This document shows, piece by piece, positions 16,913-25,159 of a stretch of DNA of 64,000 nt (the first letter of the stretch is position 1; each line of letters starts with the position of its first letter). A model generated the notes under the pieces. It ran no database searches. It was not told where the DNA came from and saw nothing but the letters and a program-made list of their open reading frames with translations. Location: contig CAXULQ010000001.1 in assembly GCA_964251965.1 (NCBI GenBank), positions 372,001 to 436,000 of the forward strand. Direction: 5' to 3'. The stretch comes from Mucilaginibacter_A sp964251965 (GTDB taxonomy: Bacteria > Bacteroidota > Bacteroidia > Sphingobacteriales > Sphingobacteriaceae). The position numbers and the translations under genes are program-made.

Positions 16913-17054
16913 TGATAAAAGAAGTATGGCCTCACCCTAAATCCCTCTCCAAAAGAGAGGGACTTGAGCTGCACTACCGACGTTGCATCTTCCATTAGTG
17001 CAGCTAACTCCCTCTCCTTTGGAGAGGGCTGGGTTGAGGCTACTTCTTTTATCA
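16913..17054. repeat. 142-bp near-perfect palindrome with the dispersed motif at both ends
   Basis: The left arm starts TGATAAAAGAAGTA (16913-16926) and the right arm ends TACTTCTTTTATCA (17041-17054). Inside, GCCTCA...CCCTCTCC...GAGAGGG and AGCTGCACTA are matched by their inverses, leaving a loop of about 18 nt around 16976-16995. The arms are about 60 bp with few mismatches. The inner CCTCACCCTAAATCCCTCTCC-type sequence is a familiar bacterial repeat type. It lies between the tkt stop and the rpiB start within the pentose-phosphate operon, so its RNA would form a long hairpin there. Confidence 0.85.
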
Positions 17055-17061
17055 GGTAAAT

Positions 17062-19074
17062 TTAGGCAATCAGTGCTTTTGCTTTTTCTACCACGTTTTC
17101 TACCGTGAAACCGAAAAGTTTGTACAATTCTTCTGCCGGGGCAGATTCTCCAAAAGTGTGCATTCCGATCACATCACCTTCATCAGAAACATATTTGTGC
17201 CAGCCCAAAGTAGAAGCCATTTCTACAGCCAAACGTTTTTTCAGGTTTTTCGGGAAAACACTTTCTTTGTAAGCCGCATCCTGTTTTTCAAACAGTTCCC
17301 AGGATGGCATACTGATTACGCGTGCAGCAATACCTTCTTCCTGCAATTTTGCCTGTGCTTTCATGATTAATTCTACTTCAGAACCAGTCGCAATCAGCAA
17401 TAATTGCGGATTTTCGACATCGGATAAAATGTAGGCACCTTTTTCCAGCTGCGTAGCTTTACCGTATTTTTCCTGATCAATTGTTGTTAAACCTTGACGG
17501 GTTAACACCAATATCACCGGACCGCCAACATGTTCAATTGCAACACGCCAAGCTTGTGCAGTTTCATTCGCATCAGCAGGGCGAATTAAAGTTGTATTTG
17601 GAATAGAACGTAAAGAAATTAATTGTTCTACTGGTTGATGCGTGGTTCCGTCTTCACCTAAACCAATACTATCATGTGTGTAGATAAAAATCGGTTTGAT
17701 TTTCATGATCGCTGCCAAACGGATTGGCGGACGCATGTATTCCGAAAAAATCAGGAAAGTAGCACCAAAAGGAATAATGCCTTTGGTCAGTGCCATTCCG
17801 TTTAAAGCAGAACCCATTGCATGTTCGCGGATACCAAAGTGGAAATTTCGACCAGTCCTGTCTTCCGCAGTAAAAGATTCGTATTTTTTTAAGTTAGTTT
17901 CTGTAGATGGGGCTAAATCCGCAGCACCGCCAATTAAACCAGGCAAAACCGGTGCAATGGCATTTAATACTTCGCCTGATGCTTTACGGGTTGCAATTTT
18001 ACCGGCATCAGCTTTGTAAGTTGGGATGGTATCTTGCCAGCCTTCGGGTAGTTTACCGCTGCTTAACAATTCGTATTCAGCAGCTAATTTCGGATATTCT
18101 TTTTTGTAAGCTGCATATTGCTCGTTCCATTTTGCTTCTTTTTCAGCACCTTTTTTACCGCATTCCAAATAATATTCGGATACTTCTTTTGGCACATAAA
18201 AAAACTCCTCCGGGTTAAAGCCCATTCCTTCCTTAACCAGTTTTACTTCTTTTTCGCCCAGCGGAGAGCCGTGTGCCCCCGGCGTATCTACTTTATTCGG
18301 ACTGCCGTAAGCTAAATGCGTACGCACTTTTATTAATGATGGCTTGCGGATTTCGATTTTAGCATTGTGGACAGCTGCTCTGATTGCAGCAACATCATTT
18401 CCATCATCTACAACTTGAACATGCCAGCCGTAAGCTTTAAAACGTGCTGCCACATCTTCTGTAAAAGCAATATCGGTATCGCCTTCAATAGAAATATGGT
18501 TATCATCATATAAATAAATCAGGTTGCCTAACTCTAACTGAGAAGCTAAAGAAGCAGCCTCGGAAGTTACGCCTTCCATCATATCACCGTCACTGCAGAT
18601 CGCAAAAATCTTGTAATCGAATAAATGGAATTCAGGTTTGTTATAACGTCCGGCTAAATGTTTTTGGCCGATAGCGAAACCTACACCATTTGCAAAACCC
18701 TGCCCTAACGGACCGGTTGTAACATCAATTCCGGGAGCCAAACCATATTCTGGGTGGCCGGCTGTTTTACTGTGTAACTGGCGGAAATTTTTCAGGTCAT
18801 CCATCGAAAGATCATAACCCGTTAAGTGTAAATAGCAATATTGCAGCATACAGCCATGGCCGGCAGAAAGGATAAAACGATCGCGGTTGGCCCATTGCGG
18901 GTTTTTGGGATTGTAATACATTTCCTGAGACCATAAAACGTGAGCCATTGGTGCTGCGCCCATCGGCATTCCCGGGTGGCCGGAGTTAGCTTTTTGAACA
19001 GCATCAACCGATAAAATCCTTACCGTATCAATAGCTAATTGCTCAAGGTCTGTTGTTCCTACATTTACATTCAT
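17062..19074 (-). CDS. tkt: Transketolase
   Basis: 670 aa full-length thiamine-diphosphate enzyme. The N-terminal SGHPGMPMGAAPMAHVLW, a ThDP-binding GDGxx(N)-type segment (CSDGDMMEGVTSEAASLA, about residues 155-172), DDNHISIEGDTDIAF, and the C-terminal GLGEDGTTHQPVEQL are all standard. The catalytic histidines are in place (GHGCMLQY, HG-SPLGEKE). It shuttles two-carbon units in the non-oxidative pentose-phosphate branch. It is downstream of the ROK kinase by 33 bp and upstream of rpiB. Confidence 0.96.
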   Translation of the reverse strand: MNVNVGTTDLEQLAIDTVRILSVDAVQKANSGHPGMPMGAAPMAHVLWSQEMYYNPKNPQWANRDRFILSAGHGCMLQYCYLHLTGYDLSMDDLKNFRQLHSKTAGHPEYGLAPGIDVTTGPLGQGFANGVGFAIGQKHLAGRYNKPEFHLFDYKIFAICSDGDMMEGVTSEAASLASQLELGNLIYLYDDNHISIEGDTDIAFTEDVAARFKAYGWHVQVVDDGNDVAAIRAAVHNAKIEIRKPSLIKVRTHLAYGSPNKVDTPGAHGSPLGEKEVKLVKEGMGFNPEEFFYVPKEVSEYYLECGKKGAEKEAKWNEQYAAYKKEYPKLAAEYELLSSGKLPEGWQDTIPTYKADAGKIATRKASGEVLNAIAPVLPGLIGGAADLAPSTETNLKKYESFTAEDRTGRNFHFGIREHAMGSALNGMALTKGIIPFGATFLIFSEYMRPPIRLAAIMKIKPIFIYTHDSIGLGEDGTTHQPVEQLISLRSIPNTTLIRPADANETAQAWRVAIEHVGGPVILVLTRQGLTTIDQEKYGKATQLEKGAYILSDVENPQLLLIATGSEVELIMKAQAKLQEEGIAARVISMPSWELFEKQDAAYKESVFPKNLKKRLAVEMASTLGWHKYVSDEGDVIGMHTFGESAPAEELYKLFGFTVENVVEKAKALIA

Positions 19075-19107
19075 TATTTATTATAATTTAAAGGTTAAGA
19101 TCAATAA

Positions 19108-19845
19108 TTATTTTTTTTGCAGGAGGGAATTTTCGTCCTGCTGCCACAATCTAAGGCCTCCTTTTATGCCTTCCCGGTTAGATACTATTTTAATGTTGTC
19201 ATCCAATTTAAAATCAATCTCACTGGAGTTTCCGCCGCCGATATACAAAAAATCGTAGTTAAAAACAGTTTTTAAAACGTCTATTACTTTTTTTACACGT
19301 TTGTTCCACCTGTCGTCGCCAATTTCATGGTAAGCTTTATCGCCGAGATATTCATCATAAGTTCCTTTTTTACTAAATGGATGATGGGCAATTTCCAAGT
19401 GTGGAAGCAAAAACCCATTCAAAAAAAACGCTGTGCCAAAACCAGTACCCAAGGTAATTACCATTTCAAAACCTTTACCGTTGATAACACCTAATCCTTG
19501 CATATCGGCATCGTTTACAACAATTGCATCTTTGCCTAAGCTGTCTTTTAATAATTTTTGCAGATCAGTGTTTTTCCACAAATCAGTACCCAAATTTGGT
19601 GCGGTAAAAACAGTGCCATTTTTGATATATCCGGGGAAACCGGCAGAAATATGATCAAATTCCGGAAAACCTTTAATTAGTTTTTTTATGGCATTTATAA
19701 CATTTTCCGGAGAGGCCGGACTCGGGGTTGGTGTTTTTTCGTATTCTTTAATTGATTTTCCTTCCTGATCTAAAATTGTGGCTTTAATGTGCGAACCGCC
19801 AATATCAATAGAAAGGATTTGTTTAAGATCAGAAGAATTAGGCAT
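19108..19845 (-). CDS. ROK-family kinase, polyphosphate-glucokinase-like
   Basis: 245 aa. The N-terminal phosphate-binding loop is SIDIGGSHIKATILD, with a second motif VITLGTGFGTAFFLNG. The segment PHLEIAHHPFSKKGTYDEYLG closely resembles the LELGHHPF-x-KG-x-TYE-x-Y/LG region of polyphosphate/ATP-dependent glucokinases (PpgK) and lacks the zinc-binding CxCGxxGC of classical ROK proteins. Likely reaction: glucose to glucose 6-phosphate, with ATP or polyphosphate as donor. As first gene of the pentose-phosphate operon it would feed Zwf directly. Donor choice is not decidable by eye. Confidence 0.8.
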   Translation of the reverse strand: MPNSSDLKQILSIDIGGSHIKATILDQEGKSIKEYEKTPTPSPASPENVINAIKKLIKGFPEFDHISAGFPGYIKNGTVFTAPNLGTDLWKNTDLQKLLKDSLGKDAIVVNDADMQGLGVINGKGFEMVITLGTGFGTAFFLNGFLLPHLEIAHHPFSKKGTYDEYLGDKAYHEIGDDRWNKRVKKVIDVLKTVFNYDFLYIGGGNSSEIDFKLDDNIKIVSNREGIKGGLRLWQQDENSLLQKK

Positions 19846-19965
19846 GGTTTAAAAATTTCTGAAATGTAATACTAAATTTGATAACTCATCTACTAAATAA
19901 ATACAATCCAAGTGATTTTCTGTTTGTTACTAAATTGTTACTATGAGGTACGTTTTGGGGGAAAT

Positions 19966-19975
19966 GCTTCTTTTA
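19966..19975 (+). repeat. Dispersed motif copy upstream of the pentose-phosphate operon
   Basis: AATGCTTCTTTTAGCAG is followed by TAAAAAAGTT. It lies in the 248-bp divergent gap between the ROK kinase and the zinc-ribbon gene. Confidence 0.65.
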
Positions 19976-20093
19976 GCAGTAAAAAAGTTACACCTAAATC
20001 TCGGTAAAATTTTGCTGCTAAGGCAAACTTTTGTACCTTTATTTAACCAATTCATTCCTGGATTAAGAAGTACAATTAAACTGCTACTTAGTT

Positions 20094-20312
20094 ATGGAAA
20101 ATTTATCAGCCCCTTTCAGTAAGCTTAACGCTTACAATAAAATCAAGCCAATCCACTATTGCCCAAACTGCAGCACTATATTGCAGAAACGTGTTTCGCG
20201 TAGCTGGATCGTAAAAAGTGTTTTTTTCTGGCTTGATGTTAAACGTTACCAATGCGAGAAATGCTTTAAGTCTGTTTACGTAAAAAGCGACAAAAGCGTA
20301 GTTCTTGATTAA
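20094..20312 (+). CDS. Small zinc-ribbon protein
   Basis: 72 aa. Two CxxC pairs, CPNC near residue 23 and CEKC near 56, are spaced about 30 residues apart with basic sequence between them (QKRVSRSWIVKS), as in a treble-clef or zinc-ribbon fold. No further domain. The gene is convergent with pyrF (11-bp gap) and divergent from the ROK kinase. Not recognised as a named family; binding of nucleic acid or protein is a guess. Confidence 0.6.
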   Translation: MENLSAPFSKLNAYNKIKPIHYCPNCSTILQKRVSRSWIVKSVFFWLDVKRYQCEKCFKSVYVKSDKSVVLD

Positions 20313-20323
20313 AAAGTCAGGGC

Positions 20324-21157
20324 TTACAAAAAGCCGGATTTTATTAATTCCGTTTCCATGGCAAGCTGCATTTTTAAAGCTTCTGCCCTTGCGGCTTCTG
20401 CAAAATCAGGGCCAGATGAAGCATAAATTATAGAGCGTGAAGCATTTAAAATTAAGCCGCAGCTTGCGTTCATGCCAAATTTGCAAACTTCTTGCAATTG
20501 TCCGCCCTGAGCGCCAATTCCCGGAACCAGTAAAAAATGTTCGGGTACTATTTTTCTGACTTTTAAAAAAGCTTCGCCGCGTGTTGCGCCAACAACGTAC
20601 ATCATTTGTTCCGCAGTTCCCCAGTTTTGCGATTTTCTTAATACCTGTTCATACAAAACTTCTTTCCCATCATCAAATACTTGAAAATCATGATGGCTTT
20701 CATTAGAAGTCAAAGCCAGTAAAATTGCCCACTTATTTTGATAGTGTAAAAAAGGCATCACAGAATCAGAACCCATATACGGTGCAACCGTTACAGCATC
20801 AAACTCCATTTCGGAAGATTGCTTATCAAAAAAAGCTTTCGCATACATTTGTCCTGTATTGCCTAAGTCGCCGCGTTTAGCATCTGCAATTTTAAAAACG
20901 TTATTTGGAATATAATTACAGGTATCAATCAGGTTTTGCCAACCTTTTGCACCATAACATTCGTAAAAAGCCGTGTTTGGTTTATAAGCAATACACAAAT
21001 CGTGCGTGGCATCAATAATTCGGCGGTTAAATTCCATAACCGGGTTAGGAAAATCATTTAAGAACGAAGGTATTTTTTGAGGATCTGTATCTAAACCGAT
21101 ACAAAGAAAAGATTTTTTCTGCCGGATTTGATCAGTCAATTGCTGCTTTGTAAACAT
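20324..21157 (-). CDS. pyrF: Orotidine-5'-phosphate decarboxylase, type 2
   Basis: 277 aa from MFTKQQL; ATG 21163 two codons earlier is equally possible. It decarboxylates OMP to UMP. FLCIGLDTDPQKIP, IADAKRGDLGNTGQMYAKAFF with the catalytic Lys-Asp array, and the C-terminal LVPGIGAQGGQL phosphate loop identify the longer type-2 (TIGR02127) form. Monocistronic; convergent with the zinc-ribbon gene. Confidence 0.94.
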   Translation of the reverse strand: MFTKQQLTDQIRQKKSFLCIGLDTDPQKIPSFLNDFPNPVMEFNRRIIDATHDLCIAYKPNTAFYECYGAKGWQNLIDTCNYIPNNVFKIADAKRGDLGNTGQMYAKAFFDKQSSEMEFDAVTVAPYMGSDSVMPFLHYQNKWAILLALTSNESHHDFQVFDDGKEVLYEQVLRKSQNWGTAEQMMYVVGATRGEAFLKVRKIVPEHFLLVPGIGAQGGQLQEVCKFGMNASCGLILNASRSIIYASSGPDFAEAARAEALKMQLAMETELIKSGFL

Positions 21158-21423
21158 TGCCACTATATTTTGCCTAAATAAAAATAAATAAAAATGCTTG
21201 AACGCACAGTATTATAAAATTTTTTACACAAATAGTTTGAATAGTTATAAATATTATTTAAAATTGCAACGTTTTCCTGACGATTTTCCTGCATTTTTAA
21301 AAACAGAACTATTCTCCAATGTTTTTATCAGTGTAAAAACTGAGATGTACGGTATCAGCACAGAAAAATTTACATCTACCATTTAATCTTAATTTAAAAG
21401 ATAAGAAATTATTATTCCTTCTC

Positions 21424-23163
21424 ATGTTTAATACCAACGAACTGAACGATAAACTCGTGTCTGAGTTGCGTGAAATAGCTAAAAGTATGGGCATTGCCCA
21501 AGCTGACGATTTGCGTAAACAAGACTTAATTACACAAATCAGCAGCAATCAACCTATACCAGAAAAAGCAAAACCAGGCAGAAAGCCCAAGGCTATAGAA
21601 GTTGTGCAAGCTGCTGTAGAAATACCTGTGGAAACACCGGCTACAATTACAGAAGAGCCCGCCGCTGTTAATGAGACGGCTTCTATTGATGATAAACCCA
21701 GAAAAAGGACAAGGACGCTTAAAGTTGTAAAAGATACAAATACCTCTAACGTACCCGAAATTTCTTTCCCTGCTTCAGAGCCATATCAGGTAAAAAGTGA
21801 TATTCGCGAAAGTCAGCCTGTTCGGGCTAATTCAGCCCCTGCAAATGCCACTGCCGAACCTGTTCGCAGATATTCTGACGTGCCGACAGAAAACCGGCAG
21901 CCTAAGTTTGAGAAAAATTACAATAATAACGGCAACCAGAACTCAAACAACCAGAATTCGAACAACCAAAACCCAAATCAGCAACAGAATAATAACAATC
22001 AAAATAACATTCCCAACAAACACGCTGAACCTGCTATCAACTTAGATTTTGATAATGTAATTGTAAACGAAGGCGTGCTTGAAATTATGGCTGATGGCTA
22101 TGGTTTTCTACGTTCTTCAGATTATAATTATTTGACTTCGCCGGATGATATTTATGTGTCTCAATCGCAAATCAAATTATTTGGCTTAAAAACAGGCGAT
22201 ACGGTTCGCGGCAGCATTCGTCCGCCGAAAGAAGGAGAAAAATATTTTCCTTTGGTTCGCGTAGAAGCAATTAATAGCCGTATTCCATCAGAAGTTCGGG
22301 ACCGTGTTCCGTTTGATTATTTAACGCCGTTATTTCCACAGGAGCGTTTAAACCTGTTTTCGGAAGCCAATAATTACTCTACCCGGATTATGGATTTGTT
22401 TACACCGATTGGTAAAGGCCAGCGCGGTTTAATTGTTGCCCAGCCCAAAACTGGTAAAACTATCCTGCTAAAAGATGTAGCTAATGCCATCGCAAAAAAC
22501 CATCCCGAAGTTTATTTAATCATCCTTTTGATTGACGAACGCCCCGAAGAAGTTACCGACATGGCTCGCAGTGTACGTGCAGAAGTGGTTTCTTCTACAT
22601 TTGATGAACCTGCAGAACGCCATGTAAAAATTGCCAATATTGTGATGGAAAAAGCAAAACGAATGGTAGAATGCGGACATGATGTGGTAATTCTGTTAGA
22701 TTCAATCACCCGTTTGGCACGTGCTTATAATACGGTTGCACCTGCATCCGGAAAAATACTTTCCGGTGGTGTGGATGCCAACGCTTTGCACAAACCAAAG
22801 CGCTTTTTCGGCGCGGCACGTAACATTGAAGACGGCGGTTCTTTAACGATCCTGGCTACGGCTTTAATTGATACCGGTTCTAAAATGGACGAGGTAATTT
22901 TTGAAGAGTTTAAAGGAACAGGAAACATGGAACTTCAGCTCGACCGTAAATTATCCAACAAACGCATTTACCCAGCTATTGATCTAACCGCTTCCAGCAC
23001 TCGTCGGGATGATTTGTTGTTAGATAAAGAAACCTTGCAACGCGTTTGGATCTTAAGGAACCATTTGGCCGATATGAATTCTCAGGAAGCTATGGAGTTT
23101 TTACAGGGACAAATTCGGGGCACTAAATCCAACGAAGAATTCCTGATCAGCATGAACAGCTAA
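21424..23163 (+). CDS. rho: Transcription termination factor Rho with an Asn/Gln-rich insertion
   Basis: 579 aa, longer than the 420-aa E. coli protein. Order: a Rho-N helical segment (residues 3-40), a basic/acidic linker, an Asn-rich low-complexity stretch (about 166-199, largely N and Q), the RNA-binding cold-shock-like domain (VLEIMADGYGFLR, about 222), then the RecA-like ATPase with Walker A AQPKTGKT (about 338-345), ILLIDERPEEVTDM and the Q/R loops. Bacteroidota Rho proteins are known for disordered insertions here, and in Bacteroides thetaiotaomicron that region promotes phase separation. Start ATG 21424 keeps the whole Rho-N domain. Confidence 0.95.
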   Translation: MFNTNELNDKLVSELREIAKSMGIAQADDLRKQDLITQISSNQPIPEKAKPGRKPKAIEVVQAAVEIPVETPATITEEPAAVNETASIDDKPRKRTRTLKVVKDTNTSNVPEISFPASEPYQVKSDIRESQPVRANSAPANATAEPVRRYSDVPTENRQPKFEKNYNNNGNQNSNNQNSNNQNPNQQQNNNNQNNIPNKHAEPAINLDFDNVIVNEGVLEIMADGYGFLRSSDYNYLTSPDDIYVSQSQIKLFGLKTGDTVRGSIRPPKEGEKYFPLVRVEAINSRIPSEVRDRVPFDYLTPLFPQERLNLFSEANNYSTRIMDLFTPIGKGQRGLIVAQPKTGKTILLKDVANAIAKNHPEVYLIILLIDERPEEVTDMARSVRAEVVSSTFDEPAERHVKIANIVMEKAKRMVECGHDVVILLDSITRLARAYNTVAPASGKILSGGVDANALHKPKRFFGAARNIEDGGSLTILATALIDTGSKMDEVIFEEFKGTGNMELQLDRKLSNKRIYPAIDLTASSTRRDDLLLDKETLQRVWILRNHLADMNSQEAMEFLQGQIRGTKSNEEFLISMNS

Positions 23164-23247
23164 GAAGTTTTGAGTATTAAGTTGTACGTTTTAAGTTTTC
23201 CGCCCGTGAAGCTAACTTAGAACATAAAACTTATAACCTGCAACTTG

Positions 23248-23967
23248 ATGAAGAAACATATCCCAAATGCAATAACCTGTACACATCTTTTTAGCGGTTG
23301 TATAGGTATTTTTTTTGCCTTTCGCGGAGAATTAAACTACGCTGCCTATGCTGTTTTTACCGCTGCTTTTTTCGATTTTTTAGATGGAATGGCTGCACGT
23401 TTGCTTAAAGTGCATTCCGAAATTGGCAAACAATTGGATTCGCTGGCAGATGTAGTAAGCTTTGGGGTTTTGCCTTCGGCTATTATTTTCAATTTATTTA
23501 ATGCACAGAGTGTTAGTCCAACAAGTTTAATCTGGTGGCATTTCGGTGCTTTTTTTATCGCTGTTTTTTCTGCATTGCGATTGGCAAAGTTTAATGTTGA
23601 TACCCGCCAAACCAATAGCTTTATCGGTTTGCCAACGCCGGCAAGTGCAATGCTTTCGGCTTCGTTTCCGCTTATTATAAATCAGGGCAATGCTTCTTTT
23701 ACCAGTATAATTTTAAGTCATCAATTTTTGAATAGTTTTATTTTCTTCAATTGCTGGCTTCTGGTTGCCGAGTTGCCTTTACTCTCCCTAAAATTTAAAA
23801 ACCTAAGCTTAAAAGAAAATATTTTCCGGTACATCCTGCTGTTTTTTGGCGCAGTTTGTTTGGTAATTTTTAAGTTTGCGGCAATCCCGGTGATTATCAT
23901 TTTTTATATTATCCTATCCATCATTCAAATCAGAACCACCAAAAATGAAGTTTCAAGCAGAAATTGA
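23248..23967 (+). CDS. pssA: CDP-diacylglycerol--serine O-phosphatidyltransferase
   Basis: 239 aa from ATG 23248; the TTG three bases upstream is less likely. A membrane protein with about seven helices. The CDP-alcohol phosphotransferase motif appears as DFLDGMAARLLKVHSEIGKQLDSLAD (about residues 46-71) with all expected Asp residues. It makes phosphatidylserine, the precursor of phosphatidylethanolamine. Its 3' end overlaps the purS start by 23 bp. The gap from rho contains an imperfect inverted repeat of AAGTTGTACGTTTTAAG type. Confidence 0.92.
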   Translation: MKKHIPNAITCTHLFSGCIGIFFAFRGELNYAAYAVFTAAFFDFLDGMAARLLKVHSEIGKQLDSLADVVSFGVLPSAIIFNLFNAQSVSPTSLIWWHFGAFFIAVFSALRLAKFNVDTRQTNSFIGLPTPASAMLSASFPLIINQGNASFTSIILSHQFLNSFIFFNCWLLVAELPLLSLKFKNLSLKENIFRYILLFFGAVCLVIFKFAAIPVIIIFYIILSIIQIRTTKNEVSSRN

Positions 23968-24196
23968 TGTCATGCCCAAAAAAGAAATCCTTGACCCGCA
24001 AGGAAAAGCAGTTTCCGGTAGCATGAAAAATTTAGACTTGTCGGAAATTACCAATGTTCGTATTGGCAAACACATTTCCTTAGAAGTTGAAGCAGAAACT
24101 GAAACAGCCGCTACCGAAAAAGTAGAACAAGCCTGCAAAAAATTGCTGGCCAACTTAATTATGGAAAGTTTTACTTATAAACTTTACAAAGCCTAA
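23945..24196 (+). CDS. purS: Phosphoribosylformylglycinamidine synthase subunit PurS
   Basis: 83 aa, full family length. KKEILDPQGKAVSGSMKNLDLSEITNVRIGK is the PurS signature region, followed by the typical C-terminal CKKLLANLIMESFTYKL. PurS bridges PurL and PurQ in the split FGAM synthase of purine synthesis. It overlaps pssA and is therefore co-transcribed with it. No purL or purQ is in the window. Confidence 0.92.
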   Translation: MKFQAEIDVMPKKEILDPQGKAVSGSMKNLDLSEITNVRIGKHISLEVEAETETAATEKVEQACKKLLANLIMESFTYKLYKA

Positions 24197-24567
24197 ACTT
24201 CGGCTTCTTTTAGTTTTTTTATCTCTAAAAGTTGTTCTAAACTTTTAGAGATGTCTTTTTTTACTGCTTCAAATTTTGTTTGAATATTTGGGTCAGTTCC
24301 TCCTGCTTTTGCACTTGTTTCTATTTCCTGCATAACGCTTTTTATACGGTCCATTCCAAAAAAACCCAGGTTTGATTTTACTTTATGTGCTAAAGCATGG
24401 GTAGTAACCCAATCTTTGGATGCAACGGCTTTAGACAGCGTATCAAAAATTTCAGGGGTTTGAACCAGAAACATATCGATAGATTCTATCAAAAATTCTT
24501 TATTGCCGTCGGCAATTTCTTCTAAAAAAGAGAGGTCGAAATCAGGTTCGCTACTTTGGGTATTCAT
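24193..24567 (-). CDS. Hpt (histidine phosphotransfer) domain protein
   Basis: 124 aa, all helical. The phospho-accepting histidine lies in HALAHKVKSNLGFFGM (about residue 60), the standard Hpt motif. It is a stand-alone module, so it would relay phosphate between a hybrid kinase and a response regulator encoded elsewhere. It lies 22 bp downstream of folK on the minus strand and overlaps the purS end by 4 bp on the other strand. Confidence 0.88.
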   Translation of the reverse strand: MNTQSSEPDFDLSFLEEIADGNKEFLIESIDMFLVQTPEIFDTLSKAVASKDWVTTHALAHKVKSNLGFFGMDRIKSVMQEIETSAKAGGTDPNIQTKFEAVKKDISKSLEQLLEIKKLKEAEV

Positions 24568-24589
24568 ATTATCAATAATAAATTATTTT

Positions 24590-25072
24590 TTAAGTATACT
24601 TTGTTACCAACAGGCTGTCGTTTACTTCCTGCTTTAATGTATGTATTGTTCTTTTCAGTATCGGATGAACAAAATTAGGTATCAATTCATCCAAAGGCGT
24701 TAACGTAAACAAACGGTTTTGCAACTCCGGATGTGGTATTTTAAGCTGAGGTAAGTTTATTATTGCTTCTCCAAAAAATAAAATATCTATATCGATTGTA
24801 CGTGAAAGCCATTTATTTGTTCTTTCGCGATGTAACTTTTCTTCAATAAACTGTGTTTTTTCTAATATAGCTGCTGGCAAAAGGCTTGTTTTAACCTCTG
24901 CTACCTGGTTTAAATAATCCGGAAGATCGGCAACGCCCCAGGATTGCGTTTCATAAACAGCTGAAACCCGAATTATTTTACCTACAGCAATTTCAATTTG
25001 CTGCCTTGCTTCTTTTAGGTAACAATTTCTATCGCCTAAATTACTTCCCAGCAAAAAATATACAAGTTCCAT
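24590..25072 (-). CDS. folK: HPPK, 2-amino-4-hydroxy-6-hydroxymethyldihydropteridine diphosphokinase
   Basis: 160 aa. It pyrophosphorylates the pterin precursor of folate. LLGSNLGDRNCYL at the N-terminus, YETQSWG, LNQVAEVKTSL, and RTIDIDILFFG with the magnesium-binding Asp pair are all present. It reads divergently from sppA. folA and thyA of the same vitamin pathway lie 15-19 kb away. Confidence 0.94.
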   Translation of the reverse strand: MELVYFLLGSNLGDRNCYLKEARQQIEIAVGKIIRVSAVYETQSWGVADLPDYLNQVAEVKTSLLPAAILEKTQFIEEKLHRERTNKWLSRTIDIDILFFGEAIINLPQLKIPHPELQNRLFTLTPLDELIPNFVHPILKRTIHTLKQEVNDSLLVTKYT

Positions 25073-25125
25073 GTTGTAACAAATTTATATCAGTAAAGCT
25101 CTTACAATTAACGTTTTGGTTTTAC

Positions 25126-25133
25126 TAAGTTTG
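25126..25133 (+). promoter_or_regulatory. Candidate -7 box for sppA
   Basis: TAAGTTTG matches the Bacteroidota -7 consensus TAnnTTTG, 27 bp before the sppA start. No clear -33 TTG is seen at the standard spacing. Confidence 0.4.
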
Positions 25134-25159
25134 CACAAATAAATAGAATTAGCTGTTAA

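Noticed and set aside
18183..18192. ACTTCTTTTG in tkt as a motif copy
   Set aside because: The last core base differs (G for A), so it was left out of the count of exact copies.
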